Assembly (NCBI RefSeq): GCF_009017415.1
Contig: NC_092406.1
Location: forward strand, 4,836,001 to 4,900,000
Origin: Aspergillus flavus
Lineage: Eukaryota; Ascomycota; Eurotiomycetes; Eurotiales; Aspergillaceae
DNA length: 64,000 nt
Direction: 5' to 3'
The notes beneath the pieces were generated by a model, which had not been told where the DNA came from, made no database searches, and saw only the letters and a program-made list of their open reading frames with translations. Of this stretch, positions 11,586 through 23,208 are shown piece by piece; within the stretch, counting starts at the first letter, position 1; the number at the start of each line of letters is the position of its first letter. The position numbers were made by a program, and so were the translations under genes.

Positions 11586-13496
11586 ATGGAGTCTCTTCTC
11601 CAGCAGTCCCGGGCGATGTGCCCGTTCCTTAAGCGCACATCTCCATCTTCTCTGCGTACGCTGGCAACCGCGACTCGACCTAGCACTAGTTCCGGTGGAG
11701 GCACTATGTCTAATCTCCAGGTCATTGCCCGTCGCTGCCCTGTCATGAGCAAGGCTCTGGCCGTGCAGAGCGCTCGCATGGCCGGTACCAAAAGATTCAC
11801 CTCATGTGCTGCCGGCATCACCGGTCTCGGCAACAAGCATTGCCGTGCTCCTACTGGGAAGAGAACCCTGCACTCCACCTCCGGTAACGGCGCCAATGTG
11901 AGCGCAGAGATCTACAAGAACACCCAGCGAGATCCCGCCGGTTTCTCGAAGATCAAGACCCCTGCCAATGCTACCGCCGCTGCCGCTACGTCTGGCCCTC
12001 GTCCAGAGGCTCCCGTGGCGAAGCCTTTCAACTACAATTCTTTCTACAACACCGAATTGGAAAAGAAACACAAGGACAAGTCGTATCGCTATTTCAACAA
12101 CATCAATCGTCTCGCTCAGGAGTTTCCCCGGGCTCACACCACATCTGCCGAGGAACGTGTGACGGTCTGGTGCTCGAACGATTATCTCGGCATGGGCCGC
12201 AACCCCGAGGTTCTGGCCACCATGCATAAGACATTGGACACCTACGGAGCCGGTGCGGGAGGTACTCGCAACATTTCAGGTCACAATCAACATGCCGTGA
12301 GCCTGGAGAACACCCTGGCCAAATTGCACGGCAAGGAGGCGGCATTAGTCTTCAGCTCATGCTTCGTGGCTAACGATGCCACCCTCGCAACCCTGGGTAG
12401 CAAGTTGCCCGACTGTGTTATTCTGTCCGATAGCCTGAATCATGCATCGATGATTCAGGGTATTCGCCATTCAGGCGCCAAGAAAATGGTTTTCAAGCAT
12501 AATGATCTGGTCGACCTTGAGGCCAAGTTGGCAGCTCTACCTCTTCATGTCCCCAAGATTATTGCATTCGAATCAGTTTATAGCATGTGCGGATCTATTG
12601 CCCCAATTGAGAAGATCTGTGATCTTGCAGACAAGTACGGTGCCATTACTTTCCTGGATGAAGTCCACGCTGTGGGAATGTACGGACCTCACGGAGCAGG
12701 TGTGGCAGAGCACCTTGACTATGACATCTATGCTTCCCAAGATACGGTCAACCCGCGCAGTACTAAGGGAACCGTGATGGACCGAATCGATATTATCACC
12801 GGTACTCTGGGCAAGGCCTACGGATGTGTCGGGGGCTACATTGCTGGATCCGCTGCGATGGTTGACACCATCCGCTCCCTCGCCCCTGGCTTCATCTTCA
12901 CCACGTCCTTGCCGCCCGCCACCATGGCTGGTGCAGACACTGCTATCCAGTACCAGGCTCGTCACCAGGGCGACCGCGTCCTGCAGCAGTTGCACACCCG
13001 CGCGGTCAAAGCAGCTTTCAAGGAGTTGGATATTCCTGTAATTCCCAACCCCTCCCATATCATTCCGCTCCTGGTTGGGGATGCCGAGGTTGCTAAGAAG
13101 GCCTCGGACAAGCTTCTGGAGGAGCATGGAATTTATGTACAAGCCATCAACTACCCAACCGTGCCTCGGGGTGAAGAGCGGCTTCGTATCACGCCCACCC
13201 CGGGACATATCAAGGAGCACCGCGACCACCTGGTGCAAGCCGTCCAAACAGTCTGGAACGAACTGGGCATCAAACGCACCAGCGATTGGGAAGCGCAAGG
13301 CGGCTTCGTCGGCGTGGGTGTCGATGGCGCCGAGGCTGAGAACCAGCCGATTTGGAATGATGTGCAGCTGGGGCTGAAGGAAAACGAAGCCATTGAGGCT
13401 GCTGTGGAACGCGAGTTTGCCGAGGCCCCCATGCGGACCGCCACCCGTCCTGCCGCGGCTGCTGCTTCGTCAATCCCGGTGGGTGTGGCTGCCTGA
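11586..13496 (+). CDS. hemA: 5-aminolevulinate synthase, mitochondrial, 636 aa
   Basis: First enzyme of heme synthesis: condenses glycine and succinyl-CoA to 5-aminolevulinate in the mitochondrial matrix, using PLP. It is a single uninterrupted frame of 636 codons, the length I recall for the A. oryzae enzyme. Residues 1 to about 140 form a basic, Ser/Thr-rich presequence with two heme-regulatory Cys-Pro motifs (Cys12-Pro13 and Cys51-Pro52), where heme is expected to block import. The catalytic core follows, with the glycine-rich [12 protein letters not shown] segment, the [12 protein letters not shown]-aspartate motif and the lysine that binds PLP (Lys410 in TLGKAYG). The fungal insertion before this lysine ([10 protein letters not shown]) is present. 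The C-terminal 80 residues are an Ala/Glu-rich extension. The first ATG is used because the presequence begins there. Several long antisense frames overlap this gene; they are shadows of its codon bias. Confidence 0.97.
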   Translation: MESLLQQSRAMCPFLKRTSPSSLRTLATATRPSTSSGGGTMSNLQVIARRCPVMSKALAVQSARMAGTKRFTSCAAGITGLGNKHCRAPTGKRTLHSTSGNGANVSAEIYKNTQRDPAGFSKIKTPANATAAAATSGPRPEAPVAKPFNYNSFYNTELEKKHKDKSYRYFNNINRLAQEFPRAHTTSAEERVTVWCSNDYLGMGRNPEVLATMHKTLDTYGAGAGGTRNISGHNQHAVSLENTLAKLHGKEAALVFSSCFVANDATLATLGSKLPDCVILSDSLNHASMIQGIRHSGAKKMVFKHNDLVDLEAKLAALPLHVPKIIAFESVYSMCGSIAPIEKICDLADKYGAITFLDEVHAVGMYGPHGAGVAEHLDYDIYASQDTVNPRSTKGTVMDRIDIITGTLGKAYGCVGGYIAGSAAMVDTIRSLAPGFIFTTSLPPATMAGADTAIQYQARHQGDRVLQQLHTRAVKAAFKELDIPVIPNPSHIIPLLVGDAEVAKKASDKLLEEHGIYVQAINYPTVPRGEERLRITPTPGHIKEHRDHLVQAVQTVWNELGIKRTSDWEAQGGFVGVGVDGAEAENQPIWNDVQLGLKENEAIEAAVEREFAEAPMRTATRPAAAAASSIPVGVAA

Positions 13497-13538
13497 AGTG
13501 GCTGCCCGCATGTGAGCTGAAATCGACGTGGAATTCTA

Positions 13539-13563
13539 TACACACACACACACACACACACAC
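13539..13563 (+). repeat. (CA)n microsatellite in the hemA 3' flank
   Basis: About a dozen tandem CA units lie some 40 bp after the hemA stop, followed by a broken copy (CTAACACACAC). This is a simple repeat, likely polymorphic between strains. Confidence 0.9.
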
Positions 13564-13569
13564 TAACAC

Positions 13570-15082
13570 ACACTATGTTATAAATTCCACATCCACTCCT
13601 TTGTCCCTTGTTGGACGTAATTGGTATTTGGACTATTAGTTAGAACCAGTCAGTCGTTACCATGTGTTTCGGTTCGACTCGAAATCTGACATGTTGTCTG
13701 CCCCCATGCCACTTCATCTCCTCCGTAACCGCAGGGCTTCAAATACACTGCCCAGTAATTGTAGTCAATATAGCAGTTAACTAACCTTCACCAATTTCCT
13801 AATAACAATAGAAGGGGCCATACGCAGTACCAAAGATCACCTACCTCCGATCAATATCCGAACCTCAGGCTACATACATCAAGTCGCATTAATCGATTCC
13901 GACCTCTGTTTATCCCTGAAAATAACTAAGATCATGATCTACGTTTGGTAAGTGGGACACCTACCTACACTGGGAGGTATTGAATAAAGGCATCATTCAT
14001 ATAGTCACAAGATGCCAGGGCCAATTCATGATATGGATAGCTACTTCCAAACATAATTCAGAGGTATCATTCTGCTCTTCAGACAGTTCTTCTCGAAGAT
14101 CAGTAGGAGCCAGTTTTGACCATTAACTTGTAATGTAATTGCGATTGTAGTAGATCCGAGATCCATTCACTTTCTAAGGGTTAATTGATTCATTTTACTG
14201 ATACCTCACCCACCATATTCTTGGTACCTGCTCCATGTTACTCTAGCCCTTGTTGTCGCTATTAATACTATGCCTTGATGATCAGTTTGTTTATGTATTC
14301 AATTATTTTGCATGATACAGTATAGATATTTCATACGTCATTCGATTGATATTCAAAAAGCATATATATATCGTTAGCACAAAGACAAGACACACCAATC
14401 AAGTAGGTCCGTCGAACGGGTACGGCCCTCACCATTGAAAAAGGAAGCATGGGGTTACTATTAGATTAGGTTAATTATAATGCTAGTATCATATGGTATA
14501 CCGGTAGTATATAGGGTAGAATCATGGTAAGGCAGTTAGCATATGTGGAAGCCTCTGTCTATATAGAGTTTAGATCGTCCAACGTTGGATAGGACGGTGT
14601 GAAAATAACAAGATATATTTTTTTTTTAAAAAAAAAAACAAAGGAAGACGAACATCTGTGTCTTCCAACTAATTGTTTACTGTTTGGGCTTTGATCACAC
14701 ATTGCTTAGACTAGGGTGGGGCAGTTGTTTATATATTTACTTCTAGAGGGCGTTATTGATATAGATCCCTTCATTCTATTGTTTCATTTCTCTTCTGCCT
14801 TTTTCATCTTACTTTTTTGACCTAAGGGACTTTGGGTTATGTTAAGGTGTGCATGGCTTTCTACAAAAAATCGTCTACGGTACCCGTATGCAAACATTAA
14901 TCCACTGAAAGAGCAGGTAGAAGAGGTACCTTGGATAGTTCGTAATTTTATATTTATCCACAAAATAGTATGTACATATAGTACAACCTGAAACCGAACG
15001 CCAATCGCATCATGGGCAAGTTCAACGCAAATAGATTCTTTTGTTTTGTTCAATAGGAAAGAAAGAGGCAATGGCCATTAAA
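13570..15082. other. AT-rich convergent intergenic region between hemA and rpa49
   Basis: hemA and rpa49 point toward each other here. The stretch is AT-rich, has stops in all frames and no gene I can support. It holds a 12 bp perfect palindrome (14578-14589, inside a larger CGTCC/GGACG inverted repeat) and a T-run directly followed by an A-run at about 14618-14638. These may be part of 3' ends or be neutral. Confidence 0.6.
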
Positions 15083-16693
15083 TTACCTCTTTCCACCACG
15101 GCTAACCTTGGGGAACTCGACGGGGACCCTCAATCTAGCCACACGTCTAGCATTGGCTTCGGCCTTACCACCCTTAATACCCCATTTGGCGAATTCCGTT
15201 TCGCGTGGCTTGTCAACGCGACAACCCAACTCGCGGAAATATTGCGTGATGACCGTGTTATCCAAACGCAGATCGTCGCGCAGATCCGACGGGTCAGTTG
15301 CTAGTTCGTTGGGGGCGTTTCCACCTAGAGAGCTGGAGCCGCCGTCTTTGGCTGGCTGAGGGGGAATGTGCAGCGATAGGGCGCATATGGTGGTGTGCAG
15401 GAAGGTGATATCGTTCTTGGTGATATGGGTGCCCTGCGGGGCAAATTTGCGGCGGATGGCGTCGATGACGGGATCTGGGAGGGTTTCGGCTGAGTCGGTT
15501 TTGGCGCCAGTGGGGGAGGAGAGGATGCGGCGAAGTTCATCGCGAGGTGGAAGACGTTTGCTACCTGGCCCGGACGATTTGGAGTCCTTGCCCGAGCGGA
15601 GGGCGCGGGCAAGCTCGAGGAGGAGGAAGATAAAACGCAGAACTTGAAGCTGGGTGGCATTAGTTGAGTTGACGACTGCTTCCACCCGGCGAGACACATA
15701 TCGTGAGGTGGTGGCGACGGCTTCTCCGGAGTTCACGGTCTCCTGCCACTCGTTCGTGCCCGGGAGCTGCTGGAGGGTGGACAGACCTCCCGGAACAAGC
15801 ACATCAATCGGATACACATCGGAAGGATGAGACGCTGCCAGATTGGCTTGAGGCAGTGGTTTGTTAGCTTGAACTTGAGCCTGCACCGCAGCGGTCTTCG
15901 TAGCAATGTCGGTGGCGGAGTCGAGGGGCATGGACGAAAGAATAGCAGATTCTGCGGCGGAGGCAGCACCAGCGGGGGCATTGGAGAGTTGGGCATTTTC
16001 GGCCATGGACTGCGCTGCTTTGCGGGACTGCTTAGTACCGAATGTATTGGTGAGTTCTGTGCGTTGAGCGCGCATCGTTTTCTGTTACGAGCTGTCAGTA
16101 ACCTATGCCCCACCGGTCAAAGAAACAAGAGCCTACCATCTCCTCATCTTCACTCTCAACCTCCTCCTCTTCATCTGCAGCAGCCTTTGTTCTCCTCACT
16201 GCTCCACGAAGAGTCACCTTCCGCACCTCAACAAACTGCCAGCTTTTCTTTTCGGGATCCACAACGGCGATGTAATGCTTTAACTGCGAATCGGCGTCGT
16301 CTTCGGCCTCGCGACCCACGAAATCCATCTTTGGATGCTCCGAAGTCTGCAGGAGTAGTTCGGACGAGACAATGCCCTTGTTCCGTGTGGAGCGACCTGA
16401 TAAAGAGCCATCTGCTCGGTCCTTGAGGTATGGTTTTAAATGAAGGTTTTGGGGCACGTTCACACCGGGGGTGGTTACTAGAGGGGCGATCAATTTTCTG
16501 TACACGCTGATTGCGAGTATAGTCCAGCAGTTAAAGAGTACATACTGATCACTGGAGCCAATTCACTATCATCGTTGACCACGCTGGCCGCGAGAGGAGG
16601 TAGATCTTGAAATTCGAGGGCGGGCTTTTTACTCGGCCGTTCGTGGCCGTTCGAAGCGCGCTTGCGCTTCTTTTCCACCTTGTCAGAAGGCAT
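15083..16693 (-). CDS. rpa49: RNA polymerase I subunit RPA49, about 495 aa
   Basis: Subunit of nucleolar RNA polymerase I that dimerises with A34.5 and stimulates initiation and elongation on rDNA. Three exons: 16546-16693, 16137-16477 and 15083-16081. The first junction was chosen because it alone keeps frame and joins the lysine-rich N-terminus (KVEKKRKRASNG) to the TTPGVNVPQ segment. Residues up to about 160 form the dimerisation domain, with an acidic stretch (EEEEVESEDEE) at its end. The C-terminal part is the expected tandem winged-helix region and ends in basic GGKAEANARRVARLR. Identification rests on overall pattern and conserved segments, not on a catalytic motif. It reads away from eL41, which lies about 0.8 kb upstream on the same strand. 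Confidence 0.85.
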
Positions 16694-16699
16694 GGCGTT

Positions 16700-17483
16700 G
16701 TACTCAAAATTGAGCCTGAATGGGAGCGAATGAAGTCGACTTTTGCGTGGAGTAAGCTTCAGTCAATTATAGATCAAGAAGCTCAAGTAAAAAAAAAATT
16801 GCTGGGCGGGAAATAGGGGCAGAATTAGTCTCCGCACTCAAGGCGGAGAAGAAAGCATTGGATCATATCAAACGCACAAATCCACTGATAAGTACAATTT
16901 GCATATCAATTTACAATGCGAGTACTCGCAAAGGTGCTCTACGTGAATACTTTCATCTTATACATCCAGGCGGTTTTCAGTCATTGCTTTCATTGCAAAC
17001 TTTTTAATTTGTGATAAATCCTCGATGACCTCTCCATGGCTCAGAACTTGCACAGGAACTGTAAGCTACAGCACAAGCCCTAAGAAGAGTGATTGACCAG
17101 ATCCCATACGGAACCCAAAGGGCCTGTGGAATGAAAACAAATAGTACATAAGAAACGTGACCATCAACTTCTTCCACGACCCCTCCAAACTCCACCAAAC
17201 ACATTCGCCCTCCGAGACGAAGAATACGTAGTGCGCATTCCTGCCTGGTCAAAATCCGAAACCGTTGAAAGAGCCCGCGAGATTGGATGTATGTTTTCGT
17301 TGAATGATAGACTCCGGATTCGATAGGATATAGAGAATAGCAGACCAGCCAAGTCCCGTTGGAGTGGCTAAACCACGAAACGATCATAATAGGGAATCAT
17401 CATCGTGACGTCGTCGACTTTTGTCATGTTCAGCATTCAACGTGAGCACCGCATGGGGAACTGAGATGGATTGGGCGAGTCAT
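16700..17483. other. rpa49 promoter and eL41 3' flank
   Basis: No gene is supported. A 127-codon minus-strand frame at 17004-17387 has no recognisable domain and lies where the eL41 3' untranslated region is expected. Confidence 0.5.
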
Positions 17484-17616
17484 TTATTTGCTGCGCTTGT
17501 TGTTAGTCCAATTGTCCAGCAGGGCTGAGCTCTCAGATAACTCACCTGCGAGCACGCATCTTTCTGCGCTTACGCTTCAAACGACGAACGCGCTTCTTTC
17601 TCCACTTAGCTCTCAT
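17484..17616 (-). CDS. rpl41: 60S ribosomal protein eL41, 25 aa
   Basis: The smallest eukaryotic ribosomal protein, a single basic helix at the subunit interface of the 80S ribosome. It is too short for ordinary ORF tables. Exon 1 (17546-17616) encodes MRAKWRKKRVRRLKRKRRK and the next residues; exon 2 (17484-17490) gives only the last bases, completing Ser-Lys before TAA. The 55 bp intron starts GTGAGT and ends GCGCAG. The 25-residue length and sequence match the nearly invariant family, with 17 of 25 residues Arg or Lys. Upstream, GTGAGTATAC near 17698 and an acceptor just before the ATG suggest a second intron in the 5' leader, common in fungal ribosomal protein genes. Confidence 0.95.
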
Positions 17617-17639
17617 CTTCGTAGAGGGTTCGAGACTGT

Positions 17640-18111
17640 GAAGCGTTAGTTGATATTCAATGAAAGAGGCAACCAGATGCCAGCCCGGTCTGTATACTCA
17701 CACTTCTGCGAGGATGAGGAGATGGTTGAAAGAAAGACGGAGAGCAGCGGCCGGCCGAGCTTCTTGTGTGCGTCGTGGCTGACTCAGCGTCCCATGACGC
17801 TAAGGGTTCGCTAGTGCTGTCCTACCGTTGATTGGCTGGACATCGGCTTACCGAGAGGGCATTATGTCATCTACTATCTATGGAGTTCATTTTCTCTCTA
17901 CTGCATATCCACTTTTAAATGTGATCTGTGATTGTAAAATTATGAAGAAAAAATTTCATTGCTCTTTAGGGAGAATAGACGAAGATCACATATTCATCAT
18001 TGACCCATTTGTCTCTGCTGTATATGTGCCTGACGTAGCCTTGCATCGATCCTGTCACTCGCTAAGAGACATCTCAACATCTCTTTCAGATTCAACGATC
18101 AAAGAACAAGG
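17640..18111. other. eL41 5' leader and promoter; MFS gene 3' flank
   Basis: It holds the probable eL41 leader intron and promoter up to about 17830. The 95-codon plus-strand frame at 17828-18115 has no recognisable feature and is not called. Confidence 0.4.
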
Positions 18112-20136
18112 CTAATAGCTATAGCGATAGTTTAACGCCATATCACCGCGTAGCTCTTGTTCTTCGTCACTGGGTATGGCCATGCCATCTGCGATTGCCT
18201 GATCACGGCGCCGGTTGTCATACCAGACGGCCGCGAAGTAGCCTATGCAACAGGCCGCCGAAAAGCTAAGGAAGGACACGCTGATGATATATCCTGGTCG
18301 GTATTCCGGTGCATCTTTTTTTAAGAAGGCGTACGTCGAGATGATACCACCAACTGCCGCTATATTAGCTACGATAAATAGGATTAAATCACCAAAATCC
18401 ACTCACTATTTCCAAATCCAACTTGCCAGGCCGTTCCCACACTTCGCCTACGATGGCCTGCTAGGTTCATTGCAAACCAGCAAACAATGACCGGCATTGC
18501 ACTGTAACAACCACATGTAACCATGAATAAAGCGCCGTACTGAATATTTCGACGAGCCTGCCCGTGTACATTCAACAAGATTCCAAAGCCAGCCATGGCA
18601 ATTAGCATAGGCCCTATAGTAAAAGCAAACCGATGCCTGGTTCTATCAGAGAGAATGGCCACCAGCATGGAAAATCCCCAAGCGGCTGCCCATGGTGGAA
18701 TCGAATACAGCTGAGTCTTGATTGCTAGAAATCAGGCTTAGTAGAGTGCAAGGTGCACAAGAAATAGCAGACAGACGTACCATCGTAGCCATAACTCTTG
18801 ATAATGGTCGGCGCGAAGTAGGCATATCCTACGCGTTGTTAGCCACCGTGCTCCTCATCAGTTGAGATACACGTTAGAAGCATGTGCATCCGTCCTACCA
18901 TATGCTGTGACAACCTGACCGAAGTACATCAAACCACCGATGAATATTTTGTCTGGAATACACAGTGAGCACCGCAACGATTTTGGCATGCTCACCATGT
19001 CACTCACAGTCTTTGAAGACCTCCAATACGTCGCGCCAGCCTATCTTAGCATCATGACCCGCGCTCCCCGAGTCTCTGGCTAGTTTTGCCCGGATGAATT
19101 GGCGCTCTTCATCGGTGAGCCATTTGACGTCTTCGGGGAAATCAGGAATAATAAAGAACCAGGCAAGCGAGACGACACAAGTGATCAGGCCTTCGATGAT
19201 AAAGACCCAGCGCCAGCCTCGGTAGCCACGAGTACCATCCATCTTTCCAAGCCCGCTAGCCAGCAAGCCACCGAAGGCGCCCGCAAGTGTGGTTGAACTA
19301 AAGAAGAAACTGAACCTCTTCTGTGCCTCGCTCCGTTTATACCACATTCCCAAGAGATAGAAACCTGCATACGACTGTTGGTCATCGTTATATCGAGCGG
19401 GGATAAGGGAAATAACAGAACGTACAACCAGGGAACATGCCTGTCTCAAACATTCCTGGATAGGATTTGTCAGTTGATAAATGTTACACTGGCTAGAGGG
19501 TTGTCGACTTACCCAGAAACCACCGAGTTGTCATCAGCCCGCCCCAATTGGAGACTAGGCCTTGACAGATTGTAACCAGACCGAATAGAAACATACATCC
19601 CGTCACTAGAGTAGCCACCGGCCTTTCAGTTCATACCTCCTATACACGGTATATCGGGAATACCTACACCATACGTGGGGTCTCAACTTCTTAAGCAGGA
19701 TATTGGATGGAATTTCGAAAATGATATATGGAACGAAGAATATAGTCAGTGCAGTATTGTAGTTCGTCCCGTCGACTATATTCAAGTCTTCTTGTAGGCC
19801 AAGGACTGCTGCGTTACTGATATTCACGCTGTTCACAAAGGGTAATGTAAGATAACTATTCAGTAGTTGCTCATAGAGAAAGCCAGTCAGACTCATACCG
19901 ATCCAAGAATGCGAGAAGATACATAACACAGAGACAGGGCATAATGTGCCAATCGATTTTAGCCATAAGCTTGCGTTCTGTGGTATTCCTCAGCTGGGGA
20001 AGGTCGGTCGATTGCGAATCGACATGGCCCTCAATCTTGTCATCCTGCGGAGTGAGTTGCTCTGGTCGCGCGATTTGTAAGTCTCAGCATCATGCTCATG
20101 GTAAGGTGTTTTGCTCGCCATACCGTCGAACCCCAT
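18112..20136 (-). CDS. MFS transporter of the allantoate permease (Dal5/Tna1) family, 494 aa
   Basis: Plasma-membrane anion:cation symporter of the fungal Dal5-type family, whose members import allantoate, nicotinate, pantothenate, biotin precursors and similar organic anions. Ten exons give an unbroken 494-residue protein: 20124-20136, 19899-20061, 19668-19828, 19513-19605, 19426-19455, 19008-19364, 18899-18952, 18781-18828, 18407-18724 and 18112-18359. All junctions keep phase. The cytosolic N-terminus is followed by DWHIMPCLCVMYLLAFLDR (TM1), the TTRWFLGMFETG motif and YLLGMWYKRSEAQKR, all typical of the family. The loop ending PEDVKWLTDEER and the second half (SYGYDAIKTQLYSIPPW) are also typical. 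About 12 hydrophobic segments are present. The first exon is only 13 nt, chosen because it gives MGFDEQLTP without stops. The substrate cannot be told from sequence and no pathway genes adjoin it. Confidence 0.88.
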
Positions 20137-21408
20137 GATGTATGTATTTCTAGTACTCTTGAGTAACCGTTTATTGCGAATTCTCTCTCCGAGTTGTTTG
20201 CTCTAGGAAAGAACAGATAGGATGGTTGTTTTCGCTTACCTTCGGGGGATAGAGCGGGCTGACACAAAGTGAACGAAGGGATGACTTTGTATTCACCACT
20301 CGCAGTACACTGGGACTAATTGAACTGTAAGAGAAAGAATCGAGAACATAAACCACAAAGAAGAGAAAGACAGAAATACGGTAGAAGATCTAGGAAGTTT
20401 ATTGCCAAATCATTCGGTCCGCATAATACAGCTCTTGTGCTCGGAAGGATCATGGGTACGAGTCACTCGGTGGTCATGAGTACCTAACTACTACTACCCT
20501 GCGAACCCGACTAAGTATGGTCAATTGAGATTGGCTGGATAAGATTTTTGCAGCCTGGGGAGCTTAACTCCATCCATGACATGCCACTTTAACTCCGGGG
20601 GTCCATTATAGCCTGGCCATTTTGCGAACCCCGGTCTCCGCGCTGAATTGAATATGCATGTCAACCACATGGTACGAAGTAATTTAAGGTTGTTCTTCTT
20701 TTTTTCCTTAATCACCCATTATATCACTGGAGATCGAGGTGACCAAGCCCCAATGTTATTCGTGACCCCATACGTATTGCCTTGCTGAAGACACTAGACT
20801 AAGCTACCTTCCCCGCAACTGAACTAGTAAACTAAGTAAAGGTCTGCTGGAGTCTGGAGACGATTACATAAACGACCTCCCCCACACTAGCATCAGTAAT
20901 CAAAGGGACTAGAACATCAGTGGAGTGGGTGAGTGTTCGGCATTTATTGGCATCATATAAATAAACACAGGCATACTCCGGAGCAACCCGTTTGTTACCG
21001 ATGGAAAGTCTAAACTTGTTACCCTTCGTTTACAATAGTTTAAACTCTCGCGGCTGTAAGTCCGCCATAGAGCGAAAATTGTCTTCCTTTAAGGATGATA
21101 TCGTCTGCTGCAGCTCGCTCTTAAGTCCGTACTAGTTTGAGGGTGTTTTCTTTCTAACAATAGAATCCATAAGTCATTTGTATATGTGACATGCCCGTTC
21201 TACCATAATGTGGGTGCCACTGAAGTCGATAGAAGCATCTCTAAAACTATAACCGTGGTGAACACCGCCGTCATAGAAAGCTATGCTTTCATGGAAATGC
21301 ACGGAAAATATCATACAAGAACTACATCTCCCAGAATTATCCAAGTCCGAGAAGAAGCACTGCGGATTGATAATGTCCGCCGCTGCCGGAAAGAAAATGC
21401 CTGCCTGG
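20137..21408. other. MFS promoter and pex3 3' flank
   Basis: About 1.3 kb with only short frames. Nothing beyond flanking control and untranslated sequence is supported. Confidence 0.5.
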
Positions 21409-23208
21409 TTACGTAGCAGTCGATGGCTGCTCTTCCATTGCTTTCCCCCACGCCTTCTCAAATGCCGAATCCGCACCAGGCCCTGCCGTCGACGGCTGTT
21501 GAGCCTGATTGCGGTCATATCCATCATAGTCTTCCTTCTCGACCAACACCGTGTCCGAGCCAGGCGTCTCCTCTCCCGGAGACTCCATCTTCGTTCCAGA
21601 CCCAATCAGCTCGAAATCAAAGTTAGAGCTATACACCACAGCTGCGAAGGCTTCCAACTCTCGCACACCTTGGTCCATCGCAGTTAGATAAAGATTTGGC
21701 GGGTTTGTACCATTGCCAATCACATGTGCTTGGCGGGCTAAAACCGCCAGAATGTTGGCTAACTTTGCCTTTGGCTCAGAGCTATCAGCTCCCGGGACAA
21801 CCGTGGCAACTGAAGTAAATGACTGGGGAACGCTCCGTGGAGTTTGTGACGTCGACTTGAAGGCATCGGCGGTGCATTGATGGATTAATGTCTGGAAGCA
21901 TTCGTTGTTCAGAAGCATCAAGACGCGCGTAAAGGTTGGTGATTCGATCAGGTCAGCCGTCTCATCCAATAGATGTCGCAACGTAGCTGCAGTTTGGGAG
22001 TTGGCAAGCTCCGTCACTCCAAGGACACCAGACTCCTCTAGTACTTTGTCCTCCTCTTCGCGAGGAGGGAGCAGATAAGACAGCCACTTCCTGTGTCTGC
22101 AGGAACGGTTAGTAAAAAGTTCGGTTGGCTATGGGGGTAAGAAGAAACATACTTTCTTTCCTCTTCAGTATACCCTTCCACTCTCTTTCGGACCTCCAGG
22201 AATAGCTCGGACAACCTGGCCAACGAGATATCCTCTCGAGGGTTAAGGGGGCCAAAGACCTCTGTAACGGCAGTCTGTACCTCGTTCATTAACTGCTTCC
22301 AGCCTCGGTGGAGCAACCACCAACTAAAGGCAAGATAGCGACGATTGGTCTCAAAATCATTTCCCAAAGTCTGTGTGAGGTCATCATCGTCATGGTCTTC
22401 CAGCCTGATCGTCGATTCGTTGGCAGGGGGGGTCGCCATAGAGATTACGCTGGAAAGATAGTTCCGACGGCCGAGAAGGTTGAGTTGGATTCGTGTAAAG
22501 ATTGTCAACAGAGAAAGGGTATAGACTAGAGTGAAGGACCTGGTGATAGCTGTGACAAGCCTATGAGTTTCGGTTTCCGGGAGATAATATGTTTGGGATA
22601 GATGTCTTACAAGTGATTTTGACTTCATTCCAAAGCTGTGTCTTATTGCGTTTCGGTCGCGCCTCGCCATCGCCCTCAACGAAAGGTTCTCCCGGTTGGC
22701 TTGTGCGGACGAATCCATCGCTCTGAAAACTAGATAGACTCCGACGGTCATCCTCCGGTAAGCTGGGCGATACAGAGCTTAGATCTGATCCGGTCCCTTC
22801 CCCGGCGTTGAGCCGAGCTAACCTCTCTGCTCGCTTTCGTTGTAGCTCTTTCGTCAATTCCTCGACAGGAAGAGCGTCCAGAATATCTTCTGCAGCAGTC
22901 GGTAAGAGAGCGAGAACGGTATAGGTGCAATCGGTTTGGTTTTGTTCGAAACGTCGCCGTAAACTGAAGATTGCAACATTGGAGAATGATAGGTCAATTA
23001 CCGTCTCCGAGCACACGAATACACCCGACAAGCAAAGGGAGGTTACTCACTTCTCCCGAGCGATTCGGTCACTGCTCATACGTTCCCGTGCTTCTGAAAT
23101 TTTGGAGAGCACATATTGTCCTGCGAGGTAACCGGCTCCGATCATGCCAGCCCCGATCGCGAGACCCTTGCGATTGCGCCGGAACCAGCGCCTAGTAGCA
23201 CCGATCAT
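21409..23208 (-). CDS. pex3: Peroxisomal biogenesis factor 3 (Pex3), 529 aa
   Basis: Integral membrane peroxin that recruits Pex19 with its cargo membrane proteins and so starts peroxisome membrane assembly; in fungi it also anchors factors for inheritance and pexophagy. Four exons: 23051-23208, 22611-22963, 22153-22549 and 21409-22090. The N-terminus MIGATRRWFRRNRKGLA is the basic targeting signal, followed by the single membrane span (about residues 16-34) and a cytosolic domain. Recognisable family segments are TRSFTLVYTLSLLTIFTRIQ, the ALALL-type LLPTAAEDILDALPVEEL and YLAFSWWLLHRGWK. The start is the ATG giving MIGATRRW; a further ATG 51 bp upstream in frame would add unrelated residues. 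The C-terminal 60 residues are low-complexity and acidic. It is head-to-head with atg101. Confidence 0.93.

Noticed and set aside
12573..13298. 241-codon minus-strand frame over hemA
   Set aside because: It lies wholly inside the 636-codon hemA frame and has no motif; it follows from third-base bias.
13669..13690. Possible tRNA B-box (GGTTCGACTC)
   Set aside because: No A-box at proper spacing and no foldable acceptor or anticodon stem around it.
16478..16545. Alternative first-intron acceptors in rpa49
   Set aside because: Two nearer AGs either break the frame or leave a stop; only the TCTAG acceptor joins to TTPGVNVP in phase.
17004..17387. 127-codon minus-strand frame near eL41
   Set aside because: No domain, no splice context, and located in the probable 3' region of eL41; kept as unannotated.
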